Counted from the stretch's first letter, positions 1 through 36,078 are shown. The stretch is DNA of 64,000 bases from Diadophis punctatus similis (GCA_023053685.1 JALIGW010000026.1:982501-1046500), one strand, 5' to 3'. Notes: generated by a model from the letters alone, not told the origin. Translations and numbers: made by a program.

Positions 1-40
1 CACACAAGGAATTAGCTTCCGGTGCATATTATTACTCATT
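1..40 (-). repeat. CR1/L2-type LINE 3' fragment
   Basis: The words ACACAAGGAATT and TTCCGGTGCATAT match the 3' end of the LINE seen complete at 24170-24985 and 29655-30137. The element is cut by the window edge. Confidence 0.6.
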
Positions 41-106
41 ATATCCTATTATATATTATCTATGATTCTGTGTTCTGCGTGTTGACGTGTGTCCTTCGTC
101 CTGCAG

Positions 107-3100
107 CATGTCCGTGACTCAGGCCATGGAGTGGCTCATCGAGCACGCCGACGACCCCACGGTCGATGCCCCCATGCCAGGCCACGTCCCCGTGGAAAGC
201 GCATCCGAAGAAGCAGGGTGTGCCGTCCCCCAGGCGGTCAACGGGGCCAGCTCAGCAGAGGAGCTCAAGGACGAGCTGACGGAAATATTCAAGAAGATAC
301 GAAGGAAACGAGAGTTTCGTCCGGATCCGCGGGTACTCTCCCTGCTCCGGGTTTTCCCACTCGCCAGCCCTGTTTGCCCCCCACCCCCCAAGTATAATGG
401 ACTCCCAGGACTGCTCTAGGATAGCCAGTCTTCTGTCTAGGTAGTCCTCGATTTATAACTGGTCACTTAGCAACCGTTCAAAGTTACAACAGAGTCCCCC
501 CCTGGCCCCCCCAAAAGCTATTATCCAGTTTCAAAGTTCTGTCAACACACACATATACACTTCTGCAGTTGCATGGCCACATTTCAAGCATTTGACAACC
601 GACCCACATTTATGGCTGTTTGCAGTGCCCCGTGGTCGGATGACTGCAATTTGCAGTCTTTTTTTGTTGGAAACTTCTTTACTTCCAATTTCTGGCTCAT
701 AGGGAGCAATGAGTTCGCTTAATGACCATTGCAAAAAAGGTCGTAAAATCGGGGCCGGTCACTTGGTGCCCCCCTTTAAAACTCTTGGGGCCAGGCTCTA
801 TTACAGTCATAACTCAAGGACTAGCTGTTGCTTTCAGGGCAGCTGGTAGGAGAGTCACCCCTTCCCTCTGAGCTGTTCTCTTTCAGCTCCATCCCCAAGG
901 CATAAAAAATGTTTTTTTTTCAACTGTTGTCCTTTTTTTTTCTCGCCCCAGAGAAGGAATTAAAGATCCTCCCCATAACTCCCTACCCACGTGGCACATC
1001 TAATAGAGAAAGCCTCCAGCTTTTAAAATAATTATTTTTTTACTTCCACTGGAACCGGAGTGGTTTAAGGAGCCAAAGGCTGGGCGAGGGGATGCCAGCC
1101 ATTCAGTATCTCCTTCGGGTAGCCTGCTCACCTCTAATCCCCCTTTTTTTTCACCAACTGCTGGCCTGCTCTGAATTCCTCCCCCCCCTAAAGCAGCCAA
1201 GCCTGCTACTTTAGCAGCTGTTCACGACTTTCCTCCACCCAAAACTACCTACTGGCCTTGGGAGTCCTGGGAAAGGGGCGTAGGGACGCAGGATCCGGTT
1301 TGCTCCCCCCCCAACCCCCGTGTAAGCAGTTCCATGGTTCTCTTTCAGGCAGTGGCGGCCTTAATGGAGATGGGCTTTGACGAGAAAGAAGTGGTGGACG
1401 CCCTCAGGGTTAACAACAACCAGCAAAACGCCGCCGTGAGTCTCTCCCACCTTAAGCAGGGCTGACCTACTTCTCCCACGCAGCTTATCCAGGGGCCTTA
1501 AGTCCATGGGGGGACAGGACAGCTTCTCCCAATGTTTGAGGGGCTGCCCCAGAGAAAAGGGGGTCGACCTATTCCCCAAAGCCCCTGAAGGCAGGACGAG
1601 AAGTAACTGGTGGAATCTAATCAAGGAGAGAAGCAACCTAGAATGAGGGAGGGATTTCCTGACAGTGAGAACAATGAACCAGTGGAACGGAAGTTGCCTC
1701 CAGAAGTTGTGGGTGCCCCATCACTGGAGGTTTTCAAGAAGAGATTAGACAGCCATTTGTTGGGGATGGTGTAAGGTCCCCTGCCTTGAGCAGGGGGCTG
1801 GACTAGAAGACCTCCAAAGCCCCTTCCCATCCCATGATTCTGTGTTCTGAATTGCTTCGATAGGTTCCTTCAAAAACCCTGCTGACTGCATGTTTAGAGA
1901 GATGATGATAACAATTAAACTTATAATCCACCCAATTCTGGATGGTTAAAATAAAAGTCAAACCTTTTTCCAAGGAGGTTGTGTTCTTGGAAGAGTTTGC
2001 CCTAGCGGTGAAATCTACTTGCCTTCCCTACCGGTTCAGAAGAGCGCGATTTATATGCGCAGAAGGCTTTGTGCATGCGCAGAGGGTTAAAAAAAGAAAA
2101 TGGCGGCGTCTAGGCGGAGCCTTGCGCTGCCGCCGCTACCGGTATGCCCAAACCGGGCTGAACTGGTAGCATTTCACCCCTGGTTTGCCCTGGACTTCTT
2201 ACATTTCCCCAATCTAGCCAGAGATTTCCTGGTAGGCTCCCATCCACGCAGTAACCAAGCCTGATCCTGCTGAGCTTCCAAACTCAGACAAGGTCAGTGC
2301 CAAAGCAGAATTGAACTGGATTGAATACTTCATTTGGCCAGGTGAGGTTAGACATACAAGGAAGATTTGTCTCCGGGGCAGAAGCTCTCAGCATACATGC
2401 AAAGCAGCAGAATAATGATAATCGTCATAAAAACAATACCAATAAGAGGGGAGATTCAGAAAGATAATAAGGATAAACAATAATATTCAACCATAGTACA
2501 TGGGTAAATACACATAGATATTAGACAGCTCTGTGAGAATTGGCTGTTCAGCAGAGCGATGACAGGAGGGAAAAAACGTCCTGGGTCCAGTGGTTTAGGC
2601 CTGCTATGCCCTATGGCGGAGTCCCAGGGGGAGGAGTTGAAACTGTTCTATGTGCAGGATGTGAGGGGTCTGTAGATATTTTCTCAGCCCTCATTCTGAT
2701 ACAGGTGGTTCTATGGAAGGCAGGCTGGTTGCCATTGTTTTTTCTGAAGTCTTAACTTTCCGTTGAAGTGTTTACCTGTCCTGGTTGGTAGCTAGACCAG
2801 ACCAGGCAGCTATAGAAGTATAAATGACAGAATCAATTGATTTGCTCACACTTCCTCTCATCCTTGGACGGATGCAAAGGGGTCATTCTTGGTCTTTCTT
2901 TCCTCCGCTCAGTGCGAGTGGCTGCTGGGTGACCGGAAGCCGACCCCAGAAGATTTAGACAAGGGGATTGACCCTGCCAGTCCTCTCTTCCAAGCCATCT
3001 TAGAAAACCCCGTGGTGCAGCTGGGGCTGACAAACCCTAAAACTCTACTCGGTAAGTCCCACGGCTTCCCAGGAGTTTCGGTGCAGACTTCGGAGACGAG

Positions 3101-3284
3101 GAAGGCGGGCTGAGTTGCGGTCGTAAGCCGAAGGGGGGGACTAACCTCTACCCTCTCTTCTCTGTCAGCTTTTGAAGACATGCTTGAGAATCCCTTGAAT
3201 AGCACGCAGTGGATGAACGACCCCGAAACTGGGCCGGTCATGCTACAGATCTCCCGGATCTTCCAGACCTTGAATCGCACCTAG
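107..3284 (+). CDS. UBAC1: UBAC1, C-terminal half (last four coding exons, partial)
   Basis: Adaptor subunit (KPC2/GBDR1) of the KPC ubiquitin ligase, which links ubiquitylated substrates to the proteasome. Coding exons are 107-332, 1349-1435, 2913-3051 and 3169-3284 (TAG), all with AG/GT borders; together they give 188 residues of a family about 405 aa long. The gene enters from the left edge, so the N-terminal ubiquitin-like region is missing. The first exon holds the end of UBA1 ([17 protein letters not shown]) and an acidic linker ending [12 protein letters not shown]. The next two hold UBA2 ([20 protein letters not shown], then CEWLLGDR). The last two hold an STI1-like segment ([15 protein letters not shown]), ending in FQTLNRT. 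The matches to the vertebrate family are near continuous (recognised from memory). Intron 1 carries a MITE and intron 2 carries CR1 and L2-type LINE remnants. The first donor (CGG|GTACTC) is weaker than the rest but keeps the frame. Confidence 0.95.
439..828 (-). repeat. MITE-A copy (near full length, diverged)
   Basis: Starts AGGTAGTCCTCGATTTATAAC and ends AACTCAAGGACTAGCTGT, the inverted termini of the MITE-A family. Lies in a UBAC1 intron. Confidence 0.7.
1530..1852 (+). repeat. CR1 LINE 3' end
   Basis: Contains the CR1 C-terminal coding remnant and the tail GGACTAGAAGACCTCCAAAG, ending near GATTCTGTGTTCTG. Confidence 0.75.
2335..2830 (-). repeat. CR1/L2-type LINE 3' region
   Basis: Diverged reverse copy of the LINE at 23940-24985. 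Shared phrases include CAGAGCGATGACAGGAGGG, GAGGAGTTGAAACTGTT and the GAAGGCAGGCTGGTTGCCAT block, in the same order. Confidence 0.75.
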
Positions 3285-3939
3285 AGGGGTCCGGCTATCT
3301 CTGCTCCGCCATGTTGGATTTTCCGCTTTGCTACGATCCCAGAAAGAAGCCGAGGCACCGATGGGTGGCCGAGCCCTTCGGCAAGGCGCCCGACGCGTGT
3401 TTTCTTTTGCCTTTTGAGTCTTTGGGTTGACGTGTTAACAAACTTTTGGTTTGGTTGCACTTCCGGCTTCCGCCCCCGTGCCGTTTCTCTGTTTTTAGGT
3501 GTAGTAGGAGACAGTGGGATGAGACGCCGTTTCCTTTCCTTTCAAGTGTTTCTATTTTTTTAAAAAGAGAAAATCAGAAAACAATCCATCCTTATAACCG
3601 GAAAAGGCGTTTGCAATTAGGAATCCAACGATTGGAAAAATAAGACGGCCTCATCCGTACGTGCAGAGCTTCGGGAACGGCACAGGGTTTGTTTGCACGC
3701 AAGCTCTTTCTCGGGACGTTTGGTTTCTCCTCTTAAATTATTTCTGTTGTAAAATACAGAAGGATTTTTAAACTGACGGTCTTGAGAGTTTTTGTTTTAC
3801 GAGACCCAGCCGGGTTCTCCACCTCAACTAGTCCTGCTTTAGAGACGTTAAAAATCTTTCAGTCTCCTCTGATTTTTTTTTTTAAAGCTATTTTTAACAA
3901 GACACATCCCTGAAACACATTTTGTGTATGTGCTCCCAA

Positions 3940-4181
3940 TTTGAGCAGTGAGACCAATGAAGTCTTGTCGATCGTTTAGCATGCATTTATGACGGTTGCC
4001 GTGTCCTGGGGTCACGTGATCCCCTTTTGCGATCTTCTGACAAGCAAAATCAATGGGGAAGCCACATTCATTTAATGACTGTGTGACTAACTTAACAACT
4101 GCAGTTATTAACAGCTGTGGCAAAAAAGATCGTAAAATGGGGCAAAACTCATTTTAACAACTATGAAATTTTGGGCTCGAA
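3940..4181 (-). repeat. MITE-A copy (partial)
   Basis: Has the family core GGGGTCACGTGATCC, GACAAGCAAAATCAATGGGG and ATCGTAAAATGGGGCAAAAC. Truncated at one end. Confidence 0.7.
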
Positions 4182-4184
4182 GAG

Positions 4185-4680
4185 TTGAACGGAAGTTGCC
4201 TCCAGCAGTTTTGGGTGCTCCATCACTGGAGCCTTTTAAAAAGAGGCTGGACAGCCATTTGTCTAAAATGGTATAGGGCAGTGATGGCGAACCTTTTTTT
4301 GGTTGGGTGCCAAAAGGGTGTGCGCACACGCGCACAAGCTTGCCCACTCCCATAATGCAATGCCCTCCCCCCCTGCGCATCTCAAACTTCCGGTTCTTCG
4401 TTTCAAACTTTTGGTTGGCCCGTTGGGTCCGTTTTTCGCCATCCACAGGCTCTGGAGGCTTTCCTGAAGCCTGGGGAGGGTGAAAACGGCCTCCCCCCAC
4501 CCTCTGGAAGGCCAAAAATCAGCTGGACGGCGCGCACATGGAGCTGACATAGGGCAACACCTTGCGTGCCCTCAGATATGGTGGCATGCGTGCCATAGGT
4601 TCGCCATCACGGGTATGGGATCTCCTGCTTGTGCAGGGCAGTTGGACTAGAAGACCTTCAAGGTCTCTTCCAGCTGTTAT
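4185..4680 (+). repeat. CR1 LINE tail, split by a hAT-like MITE
   Basis: Left part 4185-4278 ends TCTAAAATGGTATAGGG. The right part resumes at 4613 with GTATGGGATCTCCTG and ends in GACTAGAAGACCTTCAAGG. The interruption is the element at 4279-4612. Confidence 0.75.
4279..4612. mobile_element. hAT-like MITE (MITE-C), nested in CR1
   Basis: Terminal inverted repeats CAGTGATGGCGAACC and GGTTCGCCATCAC. Flanked by imperfect 8-bp duplications GTATAGGG (4271-4278) and GTATGGGA (4613-4620). An 8-bp duplication and CAG-starting ends fit a hAT superfamily origin (inference). An isolated end of the same family occurs at 38297-38316. Confidence 0.7.
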
Positions 4681-6414
4681 TCTGCCTCCCGGGAATTAAA
4701 AGACGTGGGAAATAGCCAAGGCTGTGCAGGAGGGATTTGGCACCGACCCTGCTGGAAAACCTTGCACGCAACACATTTAAGCCGCCACTTAGCTCTACCG
4801 CCTCTCCGCAGAGCCTTGCGCTGCCGCTTCCCATGGGTGGGTTGTGCATTCCCAGAGCGCCAGACTGAGTAAACCCAGGTCCAATTAGCCATGATTCAGT
4901 GGATGGTACAAACACACCTTTGGTGGAAGGCAAGCTGAGGCTGCACCAGGAAAGTGGGCAGCCACTTGCATCAACCTTGGGGGAGGAGGGGGGGGGCTGT
5001 GTCTGTGGAATTCGCCCCCCACCAAAGTCTTGATTCTGCTTTGCCTTTAGTGGGGCAAGAACGGCTTAATGGTTGCGAAGCTTGAATAATTTGCATTTTC
5101 TGCAGCATTTCCTTGCAGCCCCCGAGGCAACTGGGGAAGGGGGGGGTGCAGCGGTGGGCATGCCTTGTTTTCCACTGCAAGGGCATGCCTGAAGGGGGGA
5201 GGGGGCACTTGCTCTCCAATTCTCCACCCGTTTGGAAGGCTGGGGGGCTTTCTGCACCAACTTGTGTCATTTGCAGGCCAGGCCAGAGGCCTACAACATT
5301 TAACATGCATGCAACAGCCCCAAAGCAGCCTGAAGAGCCTCCTCCCCTCCCCTCCCCAGCGCACAATAGGGCAGGAAACTCCCGCGCGCAGCAGCCTTTC
5401 TCCGCAAACGCACGCGTCCCCCGCCCGCGCATGCGCGCCTGCCGCCCTACTTTCGCTCGCCCTCGCGGGTATCTGGACCAGATAGAGCCAGATCGCTCCG
5501 CCCACTCCCAGCCTCTGCGCTGCTAATTGCAACCCCCGCCCACCAATCCACAGCGGAGAAGGGCGGGCTCTCGGCCCTTAGCCCCGCCCCTTCGTTCAAA
5601 ACATCGCCCGCTGGAAAAAAAGTGAAGCGCGTTTCAAGGAGGGAGGGGGGAGAAGCCGCACCACCGCGCTTGCGCAGAGCTGCTCTTCTCGAGGAGGACC
5701 GATTGACCTCTCTTTATTCCATTACTCCTGTAGGGAGGGGGGAGGAAAGGCTCCTGTGCGCTTGCGCAGAAGGCCGACAGGCGGAGGGCGGGAAGGAGGG
5801 AGCCGCGCTGACGTCTTTCTCTTTCTCCCTCTCTCTTTTTCTGTCCTTCTTTCTCTCTCGGCCGCGCATGCGGTTTAGCTCGGCTTCATCCTCTCTCCTG
5901 CTGCCACCCGATTGGGGAGAGGGCTTACAAGCCCCGCACGCGCCTGCGCGCTCCCCCGCGGGCCTTCGGCCGCCGAGGAGAGGAGGCCCGCCGCGCCTGC
6001 GCACCGCCCCCCTCGCCGTCTCCCAGCGTCCGGGAGGAGCCGCGTCTGCGCCTGCGCGCCTCAGGGGGCGGGAGAATCCGCCGAGTCGGGCCCCGCTGTG
6101 CGCAGTCGCCGTGCGCGCCTTCAGTCTGCTGGCGGCCGCGGGAGGGCGAGGAGAAAAAGCGCTTCTCTGCGCCTGCGCAGCGCTCGCCCCTCGCCTGGAG
6201 CAGCCTGAGGAGGCGGCGGCGGCGGTCATCGCGTGAGGGGACCCGGGCTCGGCCACCCATCGCCGCCTCGGTCGACGCGCGGCCTTGCGGGCGGAGCGAC
6301 GTCGGAGCGGGAGAGCGAGTGAGCGCGGCGGCGGCGGCAGCAGGAGCGCGGCGGCCGGGCCAGGCCGGTCTGAGGCGAAGCGAGGCGAGGCTCCGCGCTC
6401 CCTCCTCCCTCAAC

Positions 6415-11775
<5,361 letters not shown>

Positions 11776-13165
11776 ACACTGACAGATTCCAACCACGGTC
11801 CATCCTTCCTTTTCCCTCCACCAGTCCCTGGGAGCAAATTGCTGTCTTATTCCTGCCCCCCCACCCTTTCCCTCCCCGTCCCCACCCTCTTGTGCTCAGT
11901 CGCATTGTTCTCTCGAGGTCTTTTCTTTCTTCTCTTCACCATGGTTCACAAAATAATTTTGGAGAAAAATATCTTGAGCAGAATGCAGTGGAAGAGAATC
12001 TCGACCCATTTCAATTTTTTTAATCCCTGTTTTTTGAAACGAAAAAAAAAAAGAAGAAAAAAAAACTGTCAGTGGCATCAGCGCACTGTGTTCTGTGGGG
12101 AAGAATGAGAGAACCGTCTGCTCCAGCTGGAGGCTGCGGAGTGGCTAGGCCCCCTGTGTGGTAGTGCATAGAATCTAGCTTTTTCCTTCTTTCTCTGTAT
12201 ATTGGGTTCGGAGATTACACTGTGTCTCTATGTGAATATGGACAGTTAGCATTTACCAACATGTATCTGTCTATTTCTCTTGTTTAAAAAAAATTTGAAA
12301 AAGCTAAAAAAAATGGGGGGGTTATAGACAGGGTAAGCAAGGGGTGGGTTTCAGATGTTGGGGTGGGTTAAATGGGCATTTTGACAACATGGCTTCTTCT
12401 CCTTTTGGCATGTTTAATCGTGATGTTTAACAAACATCTTTGCAGTTTAAGATGACACTTTAAAACGAAAAAATAATAATAAATTCTCTCCTAATGATTA
12501 CAGTTCAGCCCTTCCACTTGACGGAGAATCAGCCGAACCCCCCTAGGATCTTATTTGGAATTTACATTCTCTACTGTAATTTTGTTCCTTGCTTTGGTTT
12601 TTTTTTCCAACTTTTTTTTTGTTTCACTGGAAAAAAAAGAAAGATGCTCAGTTTTAAACGTTAAAAAGTGTACAAGTTGCTTTGTTACAATAAAACTTAA
12701 TGTGTACACAAGGGGGCTGATAGTCTTCACTAAACAAAGCCTGCTTTGGACCCATCCTGATGAGTTTGGTGTTTCAGCATGCCACTAGAGCAAATACATC
12801 ACAAGGGAGAGACACTTAAGACCAAAATGTTGGTTGTGCAAACAGCTGCAACCCCTTCCCTTCCCCTCTTCTGGTATCAATCTGTCCAGGGCTGGTGGGC
12901 TCCAGGTTCAGGCTAAACCGTCATTCCTTTTGTTTTTCCCCTGTGAATTGTGACTGGCTGTTTCTCTGGGGTAGTTTTTGGCAGTCCCTGTATAAATTGA
13001 CAACCAAACTAAACAAAGCTGAACTGGTTGGTTTTCCAAACATGACCACTGGGGAGATGGAGATGCTTTTGAGGTATCCTAGAGTGATGCTTTTAAATTT
13101 TAATTCAATGTAGGAAGAATTATGTAACTTCATCTGTTGATATCAATAAAGATCATCACTGGATT
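11776..13165 (+). other. SET: SET 3'UTR with two AATAAA signals
   Basis: The AT-rich region directly after the SET stop resembles the mammalian SET 3'UTR as I remember it, notably around 12190-12290, 12360-12460 and 12550-12715. AATAAA occurs at 12689-12694, in a context that is also the proximal signal in mammals, and again at 13145-13150. Use of the two sites would give UTRs of about 0.95 and 1.4 kb. Confidence 0.75.
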
Positions 13166-14150
13166 GGTCTTTTCAGAGTGGCTTGAATTAAAAAGCTTTT
13201 CTTTCCCTTGGGAATTGTGGGGCAGAGCTCATTTTGGGGTTGTTATTATTATTTTCCTCTCCAGCCTTCGTGCCATTGACCCAAAATTTTAAAGCGCTGT
13301 TATGTGTATCTTAAGTTGATACTACCATATTAAAGAATAGCTTTTCACATGTGGATTGGCTTCAGTTGCAAATTTGACAAGCAAATTAAACCACTTGAGA
13401 AATTGTATTGCTAAATCCACCATAGAAGTATAAGTAAATCCCATCTATTATTTTGAAATAGTAAGAATCGCCTGCTGAAAAATGAAATGTGACTTGTCAT
13501 ATTGGTGCAGCCAAAGTTTTTCTTTACAACATCTTACTCAAGAAAAAAAGTGTTGAAAATAACAGGATTCTTCTGCCCTCTTTAGTAACTGCCTTAAAAA
13601 ATACTTTTAATCTGGATCTGAGATGAAACAGATTCAGGTCCGATTTCCAACAGTTTACAGGATCCAATTAAGAGATCCCTCTGAATACAAATTTGATATT
13701 CGAATGTTTGCATTGCAAATTGCACCCAATGAGAATTGTTTCTCCCAAGATTAAAATCAGATTTACAAGGTGGATTGGGACTGCACCAAAAAGTTTAAAA
13801 GTGCAAACTAAAGAGAGGCCAAAATTACAAAAACCGTTTAATAAAAACAGAATCCTTGTGCTGGAAGGGATTTTATTGGGCACAACAAGGTATTTGTTGA
13901 AAAATGCCCCTGGTATATAGTGTACGATTCCAATGAAGAAAAGTTTGGGATGCTGTCCTTATTTCTATTTATTTACATCCCCAGCTTTGTTTAATTTTTA
14001 TGAATAAAGCGAGGTTGAATGAGTGGCTCAAATCGGGTCTGCCATCTTCAGCATCTTACCCTCCCGCTGGGAGGGGGGGAAGGAATTTTGGGGAGGGGGA
14101 GAAGCTGAGAAGAACCCTAGACACGGGAGCAGAATGCGAAGCTTGCCCCA
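13166..14150. other. SET-PKN3 intergenic spacer, nothing recognised
   Basis: AT-rich sequence between the last SET polyadenylation signal and the PKN3 CpG island. I recognise no repeat, exon or motif in it. Confidence 0.5.
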
Positions 14151-14441
14151 GAGGCAGCCACCCCCGCAATGTGCCCACGCCAAGCAACTCGCCTGGGCGC
14201 GCGGGGGCCAGCATCCCCACGACCTTCCCAGGACCCTGGGTCTACCTGCCAGGGCCGTTGTGCGGAAGCCACCGAAGCCAGGCTTGGGAAAGACGGGGAG
14301 CTTTCCCAGGGCTCCGGCCGTGTCGGAGAGCCAGCAGAGGGCGCGAGATGCGCGCCGCGTTTCCTCCGCGGAGCCGGGCCAAGTTTAAAAAAGTTCCCCG
14401 CCGGCGCCGGACGGGCTCCGGTGGCTGCAGCGGCGGCGGCG

Positions 14442-33234
<18,793 letters not shown>

Positions 33235-33416
33235 GTTTGGGCCTGATCCCTGCACTGCTGCTAACGATTCCCTCACCCCCACTGCCTCAGTTGCTGCTCA
33301 AGACAAGCTTTAACAGATCACAGTTTAGGGAAACCAACATTTCCAAGCATTGCTTTTTTACATTTCTCCAGGCAAAATTTTTTAATCCTCTGACTCTGGC
33401 TCCAGGGACCATCTGG

Positions 33417-33545
33417 GACAGAGATCTTCAAACTTGGCAACTTTAAGACTTGTGGACTTCAACTCCCAGAATTCTCCAGCCAGCTATGCTGGGAGTTGAA
33501 GTCCACAAGTCTTAAAGTTGCCAAGTTTGGGGACCCCTGATCTAG
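33417..33545. mobile_element. MITE-B copy forming a perfect 40-bp hairpin
   Basis: Arms 33430-33469 and 33489-33528 are exact reverse complements, separated by a 19-base loop. The element starts 183 bases after the PKN3 stop and probably lies in its 3'UTR. Confidence 0.85.
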
Positions 33546-34124
33546 GAACTTCCATCGGTTCCCCACTAATTCTGAATTGTTGGAGACGAGGCCAACAATT
33601 TATAGAGAGAGATTTTACGCTGGATAGTTGTGAGTCTTGAAAAAGGAATTGTGACTTTATTTACAGCCTTCTGGAAGGCTGATAAAGCTGTGCGTGCAAA
33701 CGTCAGTCCTGCCGTTTGGAGTTTGCTCTGAAAATCCATCAAGTCCCCCAAACGTTTAGCTGTAGCATCCAGTAGAATAACCAACCAACTCTCCATTCAA
33801 GGACCGTTTTGGTTGATCTCCTCCAAGACAAGATGGAGCATCCCAAAAGCAGGATGAGGACCACAGTTGTGTGTTTGGGAACCTGGTCTCTTCTCCAACC
33901 CCTCAAAGATGCTTTCTAGTGTTTCCGGATTCCAGAACCCTCCGAGGAAAACCTAATACCATTTTTAGATGTGTGTGACTGAAACCCAGCACTCCGGATT
34001 GTTTCTTGTCTGCATTTTACGATGAAGTGTGTCAACTCCGACCAGATGAAGGAAGGAACCTGGCTCTCCAAAAATGTAGCTTTGCTTTAGAGATGGAGGG
34101 TGTAGTTTGCACTAAGTAGGTCTT

Positions 34125-34362
34125 TGTCAAGCTTGGCAACTTTAAGATGGGTGCACCTCAACTCTCAGAATTCCCCCAGACTGCTTTGGGAATTCCGGGA
34201 GTTGAAATCCACCTATTTTAAAGTTGTCCAGGTTGAGAAACATTGGCCTAGAGCATGGGTCTCCAATCTTGGCCACTTAATTTGAAGACTTGTGGACTTC
34301 AACTCCCAGAATTCCCCGTCCACAAGTCTTAAAAATGGCCAAGTGTGGAGACCTCCGATTTA
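34125..34362. repeat. Two adjacent MITE-B copies
   Basis: 34125-34250 and 34254-34362 both have the arm word TTCAACTC(C/T)CAGAATTCCC and inverted partners. The arms are less perfect than in the 33417 copy. Confidence 0.7.
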
Positions 34363-35218
34363 GAGGATGAAGTATTTGAGCCACTCGGAGCTCTTGGTCT
34401 CGCCTGCGACCCCCAGCCCTGGAGGGAGGAAATCTGCTCCCCCATCCCGTTGGGTCCCACAGCTGGAAACTCTGCACATCTGGCCAAGCTGTCTCTATCC
34501 ATATCGGACCTCCAGTTAGGCAGGAGGCGGAATGATCAGCGGGCAGAATGCACACTCTGATCGGCGTGGAATTCGAACTCTATCCTCCCGCGGACGACTG
34601 CAAGAGATGTCCAGGGTTGGTTGCGAACAAAGCGAGTCTGTCCTTCCCGTGGCTTTGGAAACAAAGTGAGCCCTTTTCCTTGTTCCCGGATTCAGCCCAG
34701 GGCGCACAATGCCTCTTTCAAGACGGTCACTCCGTCAGGCCTCAGCTGCCTCGGTTTCCCCGTCTGTTTCGCCTCCAGAGATGTCACTTTTGGGGGCAGT
34801 AGAGTGAATTTATGTGAATTGTATTTTTTTTTTGTCCTTCCTCTACACACCAAGCATGGGGTGCAAATTCCCTCATGTTTGGTGGGAGGGGTGAAAGAGA
34901 GAAGATAGGAAACTGGATGCAAAATGCGTCTCGCCTTTCCGTCATTCTCTGTGACTGAATTAATTTAAAATTAAACTCATTTCAATAAGAAAGAAGAGCA
35001 TGTTTTCTAAGATGGGGAAATCCTGTTAGCGCAGTTGAGCATCTACAAGAGGCAGGAAAGTTTATTTTTTTCCCCCCGGTTGCAAATCCATGTCCTGGGC
35101 TACCTGGTATCTCCAGTCCAGCTGTGGATGATAGGAACTGTAGTACAAGATACCTGGGAGCATGTTGTGATGCTGAAGAGCCCCGTGTGAGTTTGGTACC
35201 ACAGAAATGATTTCCGTA

Positions 35219-35603
35219 ATAGCCTTCAACTCACAGCCACGATTCAGAACAGGATTTTTGTAGCTAAGCAACCTGGTTGTTAACCGAGTCACACCCGCTT
35301 TGATGAGCCTTTTTGCCACGGCTGCTAAGCGAATCACTGCAGTCGTTTAGTGAATTGTGCGGTGGTTAAGTGAATCCCATTGACTTCGCTTGTTGGAAGC
35401 TGGTTGGAAAGGTGATCACGTTGACCCTTGGGCACTGCAGCTGTCATAAGTACGAGTCAGCTGCCAAGCGTCCGAATTTTGACCAAGGGCCATAGGGAGG
35501 CTGCCACGGTCACGAGTGTTAAACCCATCATGTCACTTTTTTGAATGCCGTTGTAACTTTGAATAGTTTTTAAATGAACGGTAGTTTAGTCAAGAACTAC
35601 CTG
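35219..35603 (+). repeat. MITE-A copy, near full length
   Basis: AATAGCCTTCAACTCACAGC start and GTCAAGAACTACCTGCAG end, with GAATCACTGCAGTCG and TCATAAGTACGAGTCAGC inside. Confidence 0.75.
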
Positions 35604-36003
35604 CAGTTTTATTAAGAGGAAATGGCAGTGAAAAGCAGGAAGAATTTGAGGTCACCTCTCTGCATTTGACCCTGGTGTGTGTGTGTGTGTGATGTGTGTG
35701 TGTGTTTTGGACTGAACTAGTCCCTTGTGAATGCTTGTGAATTTCTCAGGGAACAGTTGTGAATTCAGACACCTGTGAATTTTTTCCATCTTATCCTACC
35801 ATCTCTGAAACAGGCCTTAGTTTTATTAAACACCTTAGTACCTTTTTTAAAAAATTGAACACTAGCAGATTCACAAAACACCCTGGGCCCCATTCTGGTT
35901 TGGCTGCGGCTTGCTACAACGTGGGAACCCAGCTGTTGGGAGTTTACAGAGGGAGCGTGAGAAACCCAGGGCGGTTTTTAAGCCCATCGTTTCTTGCTCT
36001 CTC

Positions 36004-36078
36004 TAGGTCGTAAATATGAGGACCGGTCATAAGTCACCCTTCCCAGTGCCATTATAACTTCTAACGGTCGTAAAACAA
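36004..36078 (+). repeat. MITE-A 3' fragment
   Basis: ACCGGTCATAAGTCACCC, then ATAACTTCTAACGGTCGTAAA. Confidence 0.65.

Larger units (their letters stand above)
3285..6414. other. UBAC1 3'UTR, intergenic repeats and SET upstream region
   Basis: The first 450-550 bases after the UBAC1 stop are probably its 3'UTR; I saw no clean AATAAA. Then come a MITE-A copy (3940-4181) and a CR1 tail with a nested hAT-like MITE (4185-4680). About 650 bases without a recognised feature follow, and then the GC-rich SET promoter from about 5330. Confidence 0.6.

Noticed and set aside
5622..6236. 204-codon open frame upstream of SET
   Set aside because: GC-rich promoter sequence. No family resemblance, and it would overlap the NRF1-like cluster.
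4700..6414. First exon of the SET alpha isoform
   Set aside because: No frame with the basic Pro/Lys-rich alpha N-terminus and a phase-matching donor was found, so the exon is either absent here or diverged.
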